Origin: Bog-159 sp049511415 | Lineage (GTDB): Bacteria; Acidobacteriota; Terriglobia; Bryobacterales; Bryobacteraceae | NCBI GenBank assembly: GCA_049511415.1 | Contig: JBEKYC010000025.1 | Span: forward strand, 24,519 to 88,518 | DNA: 64,000 nucleotides | Reading direction: 5' to 3' | Part shown: positions 42,084-51,076 of the stretch, in pieces | Position numbering within the stretch: position 1 is the stretch's first letter | How the letters are laid out: the number at the start of each line of letters is the position of its first letter | Translations under genes and position numbers: made by a program | The notes under the pieces: generated by a model | Told to the model about the DNA's origin: nothing | The model's input: only the letters and a program-made list of their open reading frames with translations | Databases searched by the model: none

Positions 42084-44807
42084 TCACTTCTCGCCGATCA
42101 CCTGTTTGATCTTCTCCGCCAATTGCGCCGCCGTGTACGGCTTTTGAATGAATCCCGAGAGATGTTCCCGCGCGAACCGTTGGATGGCTTCGGCCTCGTT
42201 GAAGCCGCTCGACAGGACGATTTTCACGTCCGGCCGGACCACGCGCAGTTGCCGCAGGGCCTCCTCTCCGCCCAGGACTGGCATCGTCAGATCCATCAAT
42301 ACGAGCTTCACGTCTTCGCGGTTCCGCAGCAGATCGACCGCTTCCAGGCCGTCGGCGGCCAGCAGCACCTGATACCCCTGCCGTTCTAACGCGCCGCGGA
42401 CCGCGCGCCGCACGATTTCTTCGTCGTCCGCCACCAGGATTGTGCCAGTGCCCCGCAATCCCCGGGGAGTCGCCGGCGTGGGCGCTTTGGGAACCTGCCG
42501 TCCACTGATCGGCAGCAGCACTCGAATTGTGGTCCCCGTCCCCGGTATGCTCGATACCGTCACTGCTCCTTTATGGCCGCGGACGATGCCCATTACCGCC
42601 GACAATCCCAGCCCTCGGCCGGAAAACTTGGTGCTAAAAAAAGGGTCGAACATTTTAGTCTGGGTCTCGACATCCATCCCGCGTCCCGTGTCCTTTACTT
42701 CCAGCAACACATATGTGCCCGGCCGGATGCTCGCGCCCGTCCCCGCCTCCCGCAGTGAACTCTCGTCAATCGTGCGCGTGCCCGTGGTCACGATCACCGA
42801 GCCGTTTCGTTGCGCCGGTATGGCCTCCGCTCCATTAATCGCCAGATTCATGATGAGCTGTTGTAACTGCCCGCGGTCTGCCTCCACCGCGGGCAGGTCC
42901 GACGCCAGTTCCAGCCGCAGTTCTACGTTACGGGGGATTGAAGTGCGCACCAGCGTGATCATTTCCCGCGTCAACTCCGAAAGGTCTACCGGTCGTATGA
43001 TGAACCGTCCCTTGCCGGAATAAGCCAGTAATTGCCGTGTCAGATGTGCGGCGCTGTCCGCGGCTTTGATGACTTCCTCGATGTGCAGCCGGGTCGGGTG
43101 CGCGGCGGGCATCAGATCCAGGGCCAGCGTGGCGTTCCCCAGGACCCCCGTCAAGAGATTGTTGAAGTCGTGTGCAATACCTCCGGCCAGCACGCCGATG
43201 CTCTCCAGTTTCTGTGTCTGGCGAAGTTGTTCCTCCAGCCGCTTGCGTTCGGTCACATCCCGATAGTTGACGACGATCCCGGCGATCACCGGGTCCCGCA
43301 ACAGATTCTTGCTTGCCGCCTCGACCCAGCGCCATGAGCCGTCCCGGTGACGGACGCGATACTCGTTGGTAATCACTGCGCCGGGCCGGCTGATGAAAGC
43401 TGCCAGAGAGGCCGGCAAAGCCGCCCGATCGTCGGGATGGATCACCTCCAGCACGTTGCGTCCCTTGAGCTGCTGGGGTTCGTAGCCCAAAATGGGAGGG
43501 CCGGTGTAGAGCAGTTGGCCGCCGGCATCGAGCAGCACGAAACCGTCGGCGCTGCTTTCGATCAAGGCCCGGAAGCGCTGCTCGCTCTCGCGCAATGCCC
43601 GCTCCACGCGCTTCAAATCGGTGATGTCCTGTACGACTCCCGCCACGCCCAACGTCTTGCCGGACGCCGTCTTCACCGGATAGTAACTGGCAAGTAAATC
43701 CCGCGGTTGGCTGCCCGGCGGTTTATCCGTGCGAAACTGCCAATCGAGCACCGGCGTGCCGGACGCCATGATACGCGCCAGCATCTGCGCCATGAATGGC
43801 GCGGTCTCCGGAATGACCTCCCAAACCGTGCGGCCCAGATGCTCGTCCGCAGGCAGCCCGTTGATCACCGCCAGGCGCTCGTTGATCCGCAAATACCGAA
43901 GATCGGCGTCAATCAGGCACAGGCCCACGGGGGCGGAATGATAAATATGTTCCAATTCCGCGAGTTCCTGTTGCGCCCGCTCTTCGTTTTCGCGCAGCTT
44001 TTGCTCGAAATTCTTTTGCGCGGTTACGTCCCGAAAGTTCACCACGACCGCGGCCACGCTCTCTTCCAGCAACAGGTTGGTGCCGAGGTGTTCGGTCCAG
44101 ATTACATCTCCATCCTTGCGGATCAGGCGCAACTGAGCCGTAAGGGTCTGCCCGGGTAGCGCCAGCAGCTCCCCCAGACGCTCCAGCGCCAACGGGCGAT
44201 CGGCCGGCAGAACCAGATCGACGGCATTGCGTCCCACCAGTTCCGCGGGAGAGTATCCCAGGATGCGTTCCGCGGCGGGGCTGGTGTATCGTATGCAGGC
44301 ATCCGCATCCAGCAGGCAGATGGCGTCGGAACTATGTTCAATGAGCGCCCGAAAGCGTTTTTCGCTGCGCTCGATTCCTTCCTCCAGCGCGCGTTGCCGG
44401 AGGCGGTCCTGGGCCGCCCGCAATTCGCGTTCGACGGCGTGCGCCAGGCGGGACAAGCGATCCTTCATGATGATGTCGCGCGCTCCCGCTTTCACCGCGG
44501 ATACGACCGCTTCATCCACCATTTTTTCGGATACCAGCAGTACCGGCGTGGCGGCGCTCTGCTCCCGCACCAGTGCGAGAGCCTTTTGGTACTCGAAATC
44601 CGGCAGGTTGTAGGCGCACAGCACCAGATCCCATTGCCGCTCCTGGAGCGCCTCCCGCAGAGCCTCCAGCGTTGCGACCCTGCGATGGTCCGGAAGATAA
44701 CCCGCGCGTTGCAATTCCAGCACCATGCGCTCCACGTCCTCGGCGGAGTCTTCCACGATGAGGACGTGCAGTAGCTGGTGCTCCCGCGCCTGACCCATGT
44801 CATTCAT
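42084..44807 (-). CDS. Hybrid PAS histidine kinase with pseudo-receiver and C-terminal receiver
   Basis: The 907-residue cytoplasmic protein has an N-terminal receiver-like domain (residues 12-130), three PAS domains (about 150-270, 285-400, 410-530), HisKA with H546 ([13 protein letters not shown]), HATPase ([16 protein letters not shown]) and a C-terminal receiver (about 785-905; D839 in LVLMDLTMP). In the first receiver the phosphoacceptor position is A65 ([11 protein letters not shown]), where the partner kinase at 40643 has Asp, so it is a pseudo-receiver. The final receiver presumably takes the phosphate. It is divergent from recA. Confidence 0.9.
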   Translation of the reverse strand: MNDMGQAREHQLLHVLIVEDSAEDVERMVLELQRAGYLPDHRRVATLEALREALQERQWDLVLCAYNLPDFEYQKALALVREQSAATPVLLVSEKMVDEAVVSAVKAGARDIIMKDRLSRLAHAVERELRAAQDRLRQRALEEGIERSEKRFRALIEHSSDAICLLDADACIRYTSPAAERILGYSPAELVGRNAVDLVLPADRPLALERLGELLALPGQTLTAQLRLIRKDGDVIWTEHLGTNLLLEESVAAVVVNFRDVTAQKNFEQKLRENEERAQQELAELEHIYHSAPVGLCLIDADLRYLRINERLAVINGLPADEHLGRTVWEVIPETAPFMAQMLARIMASGTPVLDWQFRTDKPPGSQPRDLLASYYPVKTASGKTLGVAGVVQDITDLKRVERALRESEQRFRALIESSADGFVLLDAGGQLLYTGPPILGYEPQQLKGRNVLEVIHPDDRAALPASLAAFISRPGAVITNEYRVRHRDGSWRWVEAASKNLLRDPVIAGIVVNYRDVTERKRLEEQLRQTQKLESIGVLAGGIAHDFNNLLTGVLGNATLALDLMPAAHPTRLHIEEVIKAADSAAHLTRQLLAYSGKGRFIIRPVDLSELTREMITLVRTSIPRNVELRLELASDLPAVEADRGQLQQLIMNLAINGAEAIPAQRNGSVIVTTGTRTIDESSLREAGTGASIRPGTYVLLEVKDTGRGMDVETQTKMFDPFFSTKFSGRGLGLSAVMGIVRGHKGAVTVSSIPGTGTTIRVLLPISGRQVPKAPTPATPRGLRGTGTILVADDEEIVRRAVRGALERQGYQVLLAADGLEAVDLLRNREDVKLVLMDLTMPVLGGEEALRQLRVVRPDVKIVLSSGFNEAEAIQRFAREHLSGFIQKPYTAAQLAEKIKQVIGEK

Positions 44808-44887
44808 TGTAAGACGCGCGCTGGCGCGGATTTTCCGGAGAGAACTTGCCGGTTCGCGCCACGAATTTACTTCGCAAGGAGAAATCT

Positions 44888-45952
44888 GTGGACGAACGCG
44901 AACGACGGCATAGCATCGATGTCACGCTCTTACAATTGGAAAAGCAATTCGGCAAAGGCACGATTCAACGGCTGGGATCGGCCGCCGTGATGCCTATGGC
45001 CGTGATCCCGAGCGGTTCTATCTCGCTCGATCACGCACTCGGAGTGGGCGGTTTTCCACGCGGCCGGGTGATCGAGATTTTCGGTCCGGAGTCGTCCGGC
45101 AAAACCACCTTGACGCTGCATTTGATCGCCGAGGCACAGAGGGCCGGAGGCGTGGCTGCCTTCATCGACGCCGAGCACGCGCTCGATCCGGGTTACGCCC
45201 GCAAACTGGGTGTGGACGTGGACAACCTGCTTGTCTCGCAGCCCGACTCGGGCGAGCAGGCTTTGGAAATCGCCGCGGCGCTCACCGGCTCCGGCGCCGT
45301 AGACGTGATCGTCATCGATTCCGTGGCGGCGCTGGTGCCCAAGGCCGAGTTGGAAGGCGAGATGGGCGACAGCCATATGGGTTTGCAGGCGCGACTCATG
45401 TCGCAGGCCCTCCGGAAGCTTACCGGCGTGGTGGGCCGCACGGGCACATGCCTGGTCTTCATCAATCAGATTCGCGAAAAAATCGGTGTGATGTTTGGGA
45501 ATCCCGAGACCACTACGGGCGGGCGCGCATTGAAATTTTATTCCTCCGTGCGCGTGGACATACGGCGCATCGCCGCCCTGAAAGATGGCGAAAGCGTCAT
45601 CGGCAATCGGACTCGCGCCAAGGTGGTCAAGAACAAGGTTGCGCCGCCGTTTCGTGAAGCGGAGTTCGACATCCTCTACGGCGAAGGCATTTCACGCGAG
45701 GGCGACTTGCTGGACCTGAGTGTCACGCACAATCTGGTGGAGAAGAGCGGCTCGTGGTTCAGCTATCGCGGCGACCGCATCGGCCAGGGCCGCGATAACG
45801 CGCGCCAGTTCCTGCGGGAACACGCCGATACCACACAGAATCTGGATGGCGAGCTACGCAAAGTCCTGGGTTTGGACAACCGGCAAGAAGCACCGCGAAA
45901 GGCTGCGGCAGCCGCATCCGGCGGCGAGATCCCCGTGAAAAAGGCCGTTTGA
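44888..45952 (+). CDS. recA: Recombinase RecA
   Basis: The 354-residue protein is the ATP-dependent strand-exchange recombinase and activator of the SOS response. Walker A is GPESSGKTT (residues 66-74), the [17 protein letters not shown] and [20 protein letters not shown] blocks are conserved, and the L2 loop and C-terminal domain are complete. I chose the GTG at 44888 because AAGGAG (44876-44881) lies six bases before it. An in-frame TTG at 44846 would add 14 residues without a ribosome binding site. Confidence 0.97.
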   Translation: MDERERRHSIDVTLLQLEKQFGKGTIQRLGSAAVMPMAVIPSGSISLDHALGVGGFPRGRVIEIFGPESSGKTTLTLHLIAEAQRAGGVAAFIDAEHALDPGYARKLGVDVDNLLVSQPDSGEQALEIAAALTGSGAVDVIVIDSVAALVPKAELEGEMGDSHMGLQARLMSQALRKLTGVVGRTGTCLVFINQIREKIGVMFGNPETTTGGRALKFYSSVRVDIRRIAALKDGESVIGNRTRAKVVKNKVAPPFREAEFDILYGEGISREGDLLDLSVTHNLVEKSGSWFSYRGDRIGQGRDNARQFLREHADTTQNLDGELRKVLGLDNRQEAPRKAAAAASGGEIPVKKAV

Positions 45953-45976
45953 CGGGGCTCCCGAGGGCCTCATGCC

Positions 45977-46003
45977 AAAAAAAGCCCCCAAAATGGGCGT
46001 TTT
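45977..46003 (+). terminator. Weak intrinsic terminator after recA
   Basis: GCCC (45984-45987) and GGGC (45995-45998) form a short hairpin flanked by an A-run before and GTTTT after. The stem is only four to six base pairs, so termination is probably partial. Confidence 0.4.
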
Positions 46004-46018
46004 CACGCATGTTTTCTC

Positions 46019-46047
46019 TTTACATCGATCCGTCGCTCCCTTATGAT
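46019..46047 (+). promoter_or_regulatory. Predicted promoter of the HU gene, with overlapping palindrome
   Basis: TTTACA (46019-46024) and TATGAT (46042-46047) match the -35 and -10 consensus at five of six positions each and are 17 bp apart. The inferred start near 46054 leaves a 130-nt leader before the HU gene. An inverted repeat, TGATT (46044-46048) and AATCA (46057-46061), overlaps the -10 box and start site and could be an operator. Confidence 0.6.
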
Positions 46048-46183
46048 TGATATCGTAATCAAGACCATCGTTCTTGAGCGAGCGTGTGGTCACCGCCTTA
46101 ATTCGATGGATGGCGTGGTCCCGGGCCCCTGTTGAGCAGCGGCCGAGTGAGTTAGAGTCGATGGTGAGAATCAAAGGAGATCT

Positions 46184-46486
46184 ATGGCAACTCAACGTAT
46201 GACGCAGACGCAACTGGTGAGGAGCCTCGCCGAGAGTTGCGAAGTAAATAACAAAGTAGCGCGGCAGTTTTTGGACAGCCTTTCCAGTATGGCCGTGGCG
46301 GAAGTGAAGAAGAACGGAGTCTTCGTACTGCCCGGACTGGGGCGCCTGGTGCGTCAGGATCGCAAAGCGCGCACGGGCCGCAATCCGGCAACCGGCGAGA
46401 CGATCAAGATCCCGGCCAAGAAGGTGGTCAAATTCCGGGTGGCCAAAGCCGCCAAGGATGCCATCGTTCCACCCAAGAAGAAGTAG
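46184..46486 (+). CDS. HU-family DNA-binding protein
   Basis: The 100-residue nucleoid protein has the HU/IHF fold: helical N-terminal half (TQTQLVRSLAESCEVNNKVA), then the GVFVLPGLGRLVRQDRKART strand and the DNA-binding arm with its proline motif (RNPATGETIKIPAKKVVKF). The C-terminal end is lysine-rich (PPKKK). A very good ribosome binding site, AAAGGAGAT, precedes the ATG. It has its own promoter and a strong terminator and is therefore monocistronic. Confidence 0.95.
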   Translation: MATQRMTQTQLVRSLAESCEVNNKVARQFLDSLSSMAVAEVKKNGVFVLPGLGRLVRQDRKARTGRNPATGETIKIPAKKVVKFRVAKAAKDAIVPPKKK

Positions 46487-46503
46487 TTCGAACTTAAGAA
46501 CGG

Positions 46504-46542
46504 AAAAACCCCGCGGCCTGCAGGTTGGTCCGCGGGGTTTTT
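46504..46542 (+). terminator. Strong Rho-independent terminator of the HU gene
   Basis: AAAAACCCCGCGG (46504-46516) and CCGCGGGGTTTTT (46530-46542) form a perfect 13-bp inverted repeat around a 13-base loop, ending in a T-run. The matching A-run on the other side lets it act on both strands, so it may also end the tatA transcript arriving from the opposite direction. Confidence 0.95.
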
Positions 46543-46599
46543 GTTGGAAAATGTCTGTCGCCGAAATTCGCCCAGCCTTGCGGGCGGCTCTCCGGAAGC

Positions 46600-46758
46600 C
46601 TATTGCTTCTTCCCGTCGTCCTCGCCTTTCATGGCGTCCTTGAAGTTGCGGATCCCTTCACCCAAGCCCTTCGCGAAATCTGGAATTTTCTTGGTGCCGA
46701 AGAGCAGCACGAAAACTACAAGAATCAGAATGAGCTCAGGAAAGCCAATGGATCTCAT
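46600..46758 (-). CDS. tatA: Sec-independent translocase subunit TatA
   Basis: This 52-residue protein is short but complete: a single membrane helix with the conserved [19 protein letters not shown] segment (residues 6-24), then the amphipathic helix [20 protein letters not shown] and a charged tail. TatA forms the pore of the twin-arginine export system used by folded proteins, such as the DUF1501 protein in this window. A strong AAGGAGG lies just before the ATG at 46758. TatB and TatC genes are not nearby. Confidence 0.93.
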   Translation of the reverse strand: MRSIGFPELILILVVFVLLFGTKKIPDFAKGLGEGIRNFKDAMKGEDDGKKQ

Positions 46759-46792
46759 GTGGCCTCCTTTTCGACTCCATTGTAGCGGAAAT

Positions 46793-47497
46793 TCAGGCTG
46801 CGGAAGTGGCGTTGGACGCGCGGGACTCGAACGTGTAGCCGAATCCGCGCACGGAATGAATCAGGGCCGGGTTGGTTGGATCGGTTTCGATCTTCTGCCG
46901 CAGCCGCAGAACATACACGTCCACGGCCCGATCGGTGATGGCGCGATCCTGCCCCCAGACCGCATTGAGCAACTGCTCCCGGCTGAACACGACGCCCGGC
47001 CGGCTCATCAGGAATTCGAGCAGCCGGAATTCCGTGGCCGTCAGGTTTAGCAGCGTTCCATTGAGGCGCGCCTGGCAACTGCTGCGGTCCAACTGCACGC
47101 CGCCGGACTCCAGCACCCTGGCGGGAGCCGATTGGTTGCGGAACTGCAGCTTGATGCGCGCGATCAATTCGCGCACGAAGAACGGCTTTACCACGTAATC
47201 GTTGGCGCCCAGTTCGAGGCCCACAATGCGGTCGGTCTCCGAAGCACGCGCGGTTAGAAAGATGATCGGGGTGCTGGAAAGCTCGGGGTCTTTGCGCACC
47301 GATTTGCATATCTCCAGGCCGTCATAGTCCGGCAGCATAATATCCAGTAGGACCAAATCGGGACGCACCTGGCGGCAAAGATCCAGCGCGCCCTTGCCTG
47401 TCTGTGAACCGCTCAAAGCAAAGCCTTCCTTCTCGAGGTTGTACTTCAGCAGGGCATACAGATCGGTATCGTCTTCGATGAGGACGATCTTCTTCAT
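46793..47497 (-). CDS. OmpR/PhoB-family response regulator
   Basis: The 234-residue regulator has a receiver domain (D52 region in [15 protein letters not shown] in DYVVKPF near residue 102) and a C-terminal winged helix ([45 protein letters not shown]). It closely resembles the regulator encoded just upstream at 47613, and the two look like an old duplication. No histidine kinase gene is adjacent. A predicted promoter lies at 47524-47552. Confidence 0.93.
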   Translation of the reverse strand: MKKIVLIEDDTDLYALLKYNLEKEGFALSGSQTGKGALDLCRQVRPDLVLLDIMLPDYDGLEICKSVRKDPELSSTPIIFLTARASETDRIVGLELGANDYVVKPFFVRELIARIKLQFRNQSAPARVLESGGVQLDRSSCQARLNGTLLNLTATEFRLLEFLMSRPGVVFSREQLLNAVWGQDRAITDRAVDVYVLRLRQKIETDPTNPALIHSVRGFGYTFESRASNATSAA

Positions 47498-47523
47498 GAG
47501 CGCATCCGCCTTTTCACCGCAGT

Positions 47524-47552
47524 CTATTAGAGATTAAACAAGAAACTGTTAA
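47524..47552 (-). promoter_or_regulatory. Possible promoter of the downstream OmpR-type regulator
   Basis: On the minus strand TTAACA (47547-47552) and TAATAG (47524-47529) are 17 bp apart in an AT-rich stretch, 27 nt before the ATG at 47497. The -35 matches five of six positions; the -10 is weak. Confidence 0.4.
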
Positions 47553-47612
47553 AAAGGCGTTACGGACGCGTGAACTGCGGATTAAGTTCTTGGCCCTCGC
47601 CAGGCACCCACC

Positions 47613-48308
47613 CTAGCCCTGTTCTTCGAAACGGTAGCCAAAACCGCGCACCGTCGTGAGATAACGGGGGGTATCGGGTTCTTCTTCGATGTGCTCGCGG
47701 AGCCGGCGCACGTGTACATCAACCGTACGGGGGGTCACAAAACGCTGTTGCCCCCAGACTTCCTCCAAAAGCTGGTCCCGGCTATATGCCCGGCCTGGGT
47801 GGGTCAGGAAGAACTCGAGCAACTTGTACTCGGTTGAAGTAAGATTCAACTCCACGCCGCGCAGGAATACGCGGTGCGCGCTGCGATCCAGCCGGAAGGG
47901 GCCGGTTTCCACCGCGCCGCTGTCCTCTTCATCCCGCTCGGAGCGCCGCAGGTGCGCCTTGACCCGTGCCACCAGTTCGCGCGGGCTGAACGGCTTGGTC
48001 ATGTAGTCGTCGCCCCCGATTTCGAGGCCCAGGACGCGATCTACTTCATCTGAGCGGGCGGTAAGAAACAGGACCGGCGTGCGGCCCAGCACCGCCGACT
48101 GCCGGATTTGGCGGCAGAGTTCGAAACCGTCCTCGCCCGGCAACATCACGTCCAACACAATCAGATCCGGTTTCCACGATTCCAAATCGCGCAACGCGCC
48201 CTTGTTGCCGGAGAGCGTGTATGCCTGGTATCCGCTGCGGGTCAGATTGTAGTCGAGCAAAGCGGCCAACTCCGCTTCATCTTCGACGATCGCGATTCGT
48301 TTTGCCAT
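47613..48308 (-). CDS. OmpR/PhoB-family response regulator
   Basis: The 231-residue regulator has a receiver domain (phosphoacceptor in DLIVLDVMLPGEDGFE; DYMTKPFSPRELVARVKAHL) and a winged-helix DNA-binding domain (LTSTEYKLLEFFLTHPG; RTVDVHVRRLREHIEEE; LTTVRGFGYRFEEQ). It is most like PhoB/PhoP regulators. It is followed, after 115 nt, by a second regulator of the same family. The kinase partner is not adjacent. Confidence 0.93.
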   Translation of the reverse strand: MAKRIAIVEDEAELAALLDYNLTRSGYQAYTLSGNKGALRDLESWKPDLIVLDVMLPGEDGFELCRQIRQSAVLGRTPVLFLTARSDEVDRVLGLEIGGDDYMTKPFSPRELVARVKAHLRRSERDEEDSGAVETGPFRLDRSAHRVFLRGVELNLTSTEYKLLEFFLTHPGRAYSRDQLLEEVWGQQRFVTPRTVDVHVRRLREHIEEEPDTPRYLTTVRGFGYRFEEQG

Positions 48309-48411
48309 CGGGATGCGCGCCGGCGGTTGAGTGGTTTCCTTAAGCTGTCATTCTCCCATGATGCGCGGTCTCGGATGCAAGTCGCGCGGCCAGGCCTGCT
48401 AACCTGATGGC

Positions 48412-48933
48412 ATGACCGATCTACGCTTTCCGATGGGGCGCTTCGAGTACCCCGGCGCCAGCACTCCGGAGCAGCGCCTCGCGTTCATTTCCCGTATCCA
48501 GGCCGCGCCCGCCCGATTGCGCGCGGCCGTATCCGGCCTGAACACCGAACAACTTGATACCGAGTATCGCCCCGGCGGCTGGACTGTGCGCCAGGTCGTG
48601 CACCATGTTCCTGACAGCCACATCAACAGTTATTGCCGCTTCCGGCTGGCGTTGACCGAGGACACGCCGGCTATTAAGGGCTACGATGAGGGAGCTTGGG
48701 CGAAACTACCCGACTCGCGCGGTCCGGTGGATATTTCATTGGCGCTGTTGGAATCGCTGCATCAGCGCTGGTTGCTGCTCCTGCGGTCCATGACGCCGGC
48801 GGATTTCGGGCGGACGTTCCTGCATTCGGAACTCGGCCCCGTGACGCTCGACCGCAATCTGGCGCTTTACGCCTGGCACGGCGATCATCACACCGCGCAC
48901 ATTACTTCCTTGCGCGCGCGCATGGGCTGGTAG
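48412..48933 (+). CDS. DinB/YfiT-type metal-dependent protein
   Basis: The 173-residue protein has the four-helix DinB/YfiT fold. It opens DLRFPMGRFEYPG, as in YfiT-type putative metal-dependent hydrolases, and carries the three expected metal-binding histidines: one in VRQVVHHVPDSHIN and two in WHGDHHTAHI. Relatives act as bacillithiol or glutathione transferases; the thiol used here is unknown. It is convergent with the KAS gene (6 bp between stops). Confidence 0.88.
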   Translation: MTDLRFPMGRFEYPGASTPEQRLAFISRIQAAPARLRAAVSGLNTEQLDTEYRPGGWTVRQVVHHVPDSHINSYCRFRLALTEDTPAIKGYDEGAWAKLPDSRGPVDISLALLESLHQRWLLLLRSMTPADFGRTFLHSELGPVTLDRNLALYAWHGDHHTAHITSLRARMGW

Positions 48934-48939
48934 CGAAGC

Positions 48940-50187
48940 TCAGACCCGGCGCAGCAGCAGGGCGGAGTTCTTGCTGCCGAACGCGATGCAGTTGGCGACT
49001 GCGTGCTCGATATCGAGCCGGCGCCCGGCATCCTGGATATAGTCCAGATCGCACTGTGGGTCGGGCTCGTCCACATTTATGGTTGGGTGCACGACGCCGT
49101 CGCGCATCGCCAGCAAAGTGGCCGCGATTCCCGCGGCGCCGCAAGCCCCCTGGGGATGTCCGATCAGGCTCTTCAGCGCCGATCCCGCCAATTTGTAGGC
49201 ATGCCCATTGAACGCCAGCTTCACGGCGCGCGTCTCGATGCGGTCGTTCAACTCCGTGCCGGTGCCATGATAGTTCACATACTGCACGTCCGAAGGCACA
49301 ATGCCGCCTTCCTCGATGGCCATCTGCATGGTGCGGGCGGGTTCTTCGCCGCACTCCTCCAGGCGTACGCGGTGAAAGGCTTCGCAGGTAGACGCGTAGC
49401 CGGCTACCTCGCCGTAGACGTGCGCGCCTCGGGCGCGGGCGTGTTCCAGTTCCTCCATGACGAAGAACCAGGCGCCTTCGGCGATCACGAATCCGTCGCG
49501 GTCGCGCGAGAAAGGCCGCGAAGCCCGTTCCGGTTGCGCGTTCCAGCCCGTACTCATGATGCGCATCATCTGGAAGCCGCGCAGGATCAGCGGGGCTATG
49601 GGCGCATCCACGCCGCCCGCGACCATGGTGTCCAGGACGCCCGCCTGAATATTGCGGTAGGCGTAGCCGATTGCATCGGTGGAAGAGGTACATCCGGTGG
49701 ACACAATGTGGCTCATCCCGCGGAAGCCGAAGCGCATGGAAATTTCGCTGGCCAGCGTGCCGATGGTGGAGGTGGGGATGGTGTACACGCTGCACTGTTT
49801 CTGTTTGCCGGTGTAGAACAGCCGGTACTGTTCTTCGGTGAACTCCTGGCTGCCGCCACCCGACCCGACAATGACGCCTACCTGGCGCAACTCTTCGCGG
49901 TTCATCGATCCGGCATCCACGCCGGCGTCCTCCAGGGCTTCCCGCACGGCGGCGGCGCCCAGAGGCACGACGCGAGACACATGCTGCCGGTCCTTGGGAT
50001 CGACGTACTGAAGCTCGTCGAAGTCCACCACTTCGCCCGCCACCTGGACGACGAAGCAGGAAGGGTCAAAACGCGTGATGCGCCGCACCCCGCTGATACC
50101 CTTCCGGCTGGCCTCCCAGAATGCCTCCCGGCCAATTCCATTGGGGCTGACCGCCCCGATCCCCGTTATAACGACACGTCTTTTCAT
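48940..50187 (-). CDS. Beta-ketoacyl-ACP synthase, FabF-like
   Basis: The 415-residue thiolase-fold enzyme condenses malonyl-ACP with an acyl chain. The catalytic triad is C166 (STGCTSSTDA), a His in VNYHGTGTELND and a His in KSLIGHPQGACGA. The motifs deviate from housekeeping FabF (NAHGT and GHxxGA), which places it with specialised KAS enzymes. It is alone, without ACP, ketoreductase or acyltransferase genes, so its chain or pathway is unknown. It is divergent from the gene at 50292. Confidence 0.85.
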   Translation of the reverse strand: MKRRVVITGIGAVSPNGIGREAFWEASRKGISGVRRITRFDPSCFVVQVAGEVVDFDELQYVDPKDRQHVSRVVPLGAAAVREALEDAGVDAGSMNREELRQVGVIVGSGGGSQEFTEEQYRLFYTGKQKQCSVYTIPTSTIGTLASEISMRFGFRGMSHIVSTGCTSSTDAIGYAYRNIQAGVLDTMVAGGVDAPIAPLILRGFQMMRIMSTGWNAQPERASRPFSRDRDGFVIAEGAWFFVMEELEHARARGAHVYGEVAGYASTCEAFHRVRLEECGEEPARTMQMAIEEGGIVPSDVQYVNYHGTGTELNDRIETRAVKLAFNGHAYKLAGSALKSLIGHPQGACGAAGIAATLLAMRDGVVHPTINVDEPDPQCDLDYIQDAGRRLDIEHAVANCIAFGSKNSALLLRRV

Positions 50188-50291
50188 TGCTGACGTTTTG
50201 CCTTTACCAATAGGACAGTATAGGCTGATTTCACTATGCGTGGTGAGGACCGCCGCCGCGGGCCGCGGTCGATGATGGCAAAATTGTTCTC

Positions 50292-50777
50292 ATGGCACGC
50301 CCTCCATCTCTCAAGCAGGCGCGCAAGCAGGCGCTGCGCGAGTTCCTGGCGGCGCGCAATATCGCCGCCATAAACCAAGCCGAATGGCAGGCCGCGCTGG
50401 CGCAACTGGCGCCGGTTTCGGAGAGCTATCTGCGCGATCTGCTGCGCGCCATCGGCCTCCCGTTTGCGCAGCCGTACGCCGGTATTCGTCAGGCATCTCT
50501 CGCGGAACTGGAATTCGATCTGCGCGAAATGCTCAGCGTTTATGAGGCAGCGTTGCGGGATGGCGACCGGCAACGCGCCCGCTATTGCCGCCGCCAGGTG
50601 ATCGCCGCCAAGGATCGCGCCCGCTTCGCGGCACGGAATCCCAAATCGTTACCGGAGAAGAAAGCGCGGAAAGCCGAAATGGTCGAATGGATGCTCGTCT
50701 GGCTAGAGAACCCCCCGGTATTCCCGTCCTGGGTCGAGATCCGGAAACGCTATTCGAGTTCGACGGAATCGACCTGA
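50292..50777 (+). CDS. Conserved protein of unknown function
   Basis: The 161-residue basic, all-helical soluble protein has an N-terminal segment that may be a helix-turn-helix (NQAEWQAALAQLAPVSESY, then LRDLLRAIGLPFAQPYAG), followed by a helical region rich in Arg/Ala and an aromatic end (MVEWMLVWLENPPVFPSWVE). No named family is recognised. A DNA-binding role is only suggested by the first segment. Its 3' end overlaps the convergent gene at 50750 by 28 nt. Confidence 0.6.
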   Translation: MARPPSLKQARKQALREFLAARNIAAINQAEWQAALAQLAPVSESYLRDLLRAIGLPFAQPYAGIRQASLAELEFDLREMLSVYEAALRDGDRQRARYCRRQVIAAKDRARFAARNPKSLPEKKARKAEMVEWMLVWLENPPVFPSWVEIRKRYSSSTEST

Positions 50778-51061
50778 ACCGTGTCGCCATCCAGGGTGCC
50801 GGTGACTTTGGCTTTCAGGTCCTTCTCTTTTTTGGTGGCTTTCAGAACCGCCAGCGCCTTGGCATTGCCGGCTTCGTCGAATTTCATAAATTTGCCGTCG
50901 CCCAGCACCAGGCCGTAGCCGCTTTTGGCGCATTTGACGGCGCAATTGGTGGTGTGGCTCGCCAGATCCTGCTTCTTGCACATGGCGTCCACCAGGGTGC
51001 CGTTCCAGGTTTCGGCACACATCAAGGCAGGAAATACAGATAACAATGCCAATCGCTTCAT
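50750..51061 (-). CDS. Small exported protein of unknown function
   Basis: The 103-residue product has a signal peptide (MKRLALLSVFPALMCA). The roughly 88-residue mature domain starts ETWNGTLVDAMCKKQD and contains three cysteines (CKKQD; NCAVKCAKSGYGLVLG) before a lysine-rich strand region ending in VDSVELE. Similar short secreted domains are common in Solibacter and are predicted to be OB-like. The function is unknown. It is convergent with the gene at 50292. Confidence 0.65.
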   Translation of the reverse strand: MKRLALLSVFPALMCAETWNGTLVDAMCKKQDLASHTTNCAVKCAKSGYGLVLGDGKFMKFDEAGNAKALAVLKATKKEKDLKAKVTGTLDGDTVQVDSVELE

Positions 51062-51076
51062 GCAGGAGATTATACA

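Noticed and set aside
44842..44855. GAAC-N6-GTTC palindrome upstream of recA as a LexA (SOS) box
   Set aside because: The spacing differs from the known GAAC-N4-GTTC type, the LexA motif of this lineage is not known to me, and a four-base half-site pair is expected by chance at this GC content.
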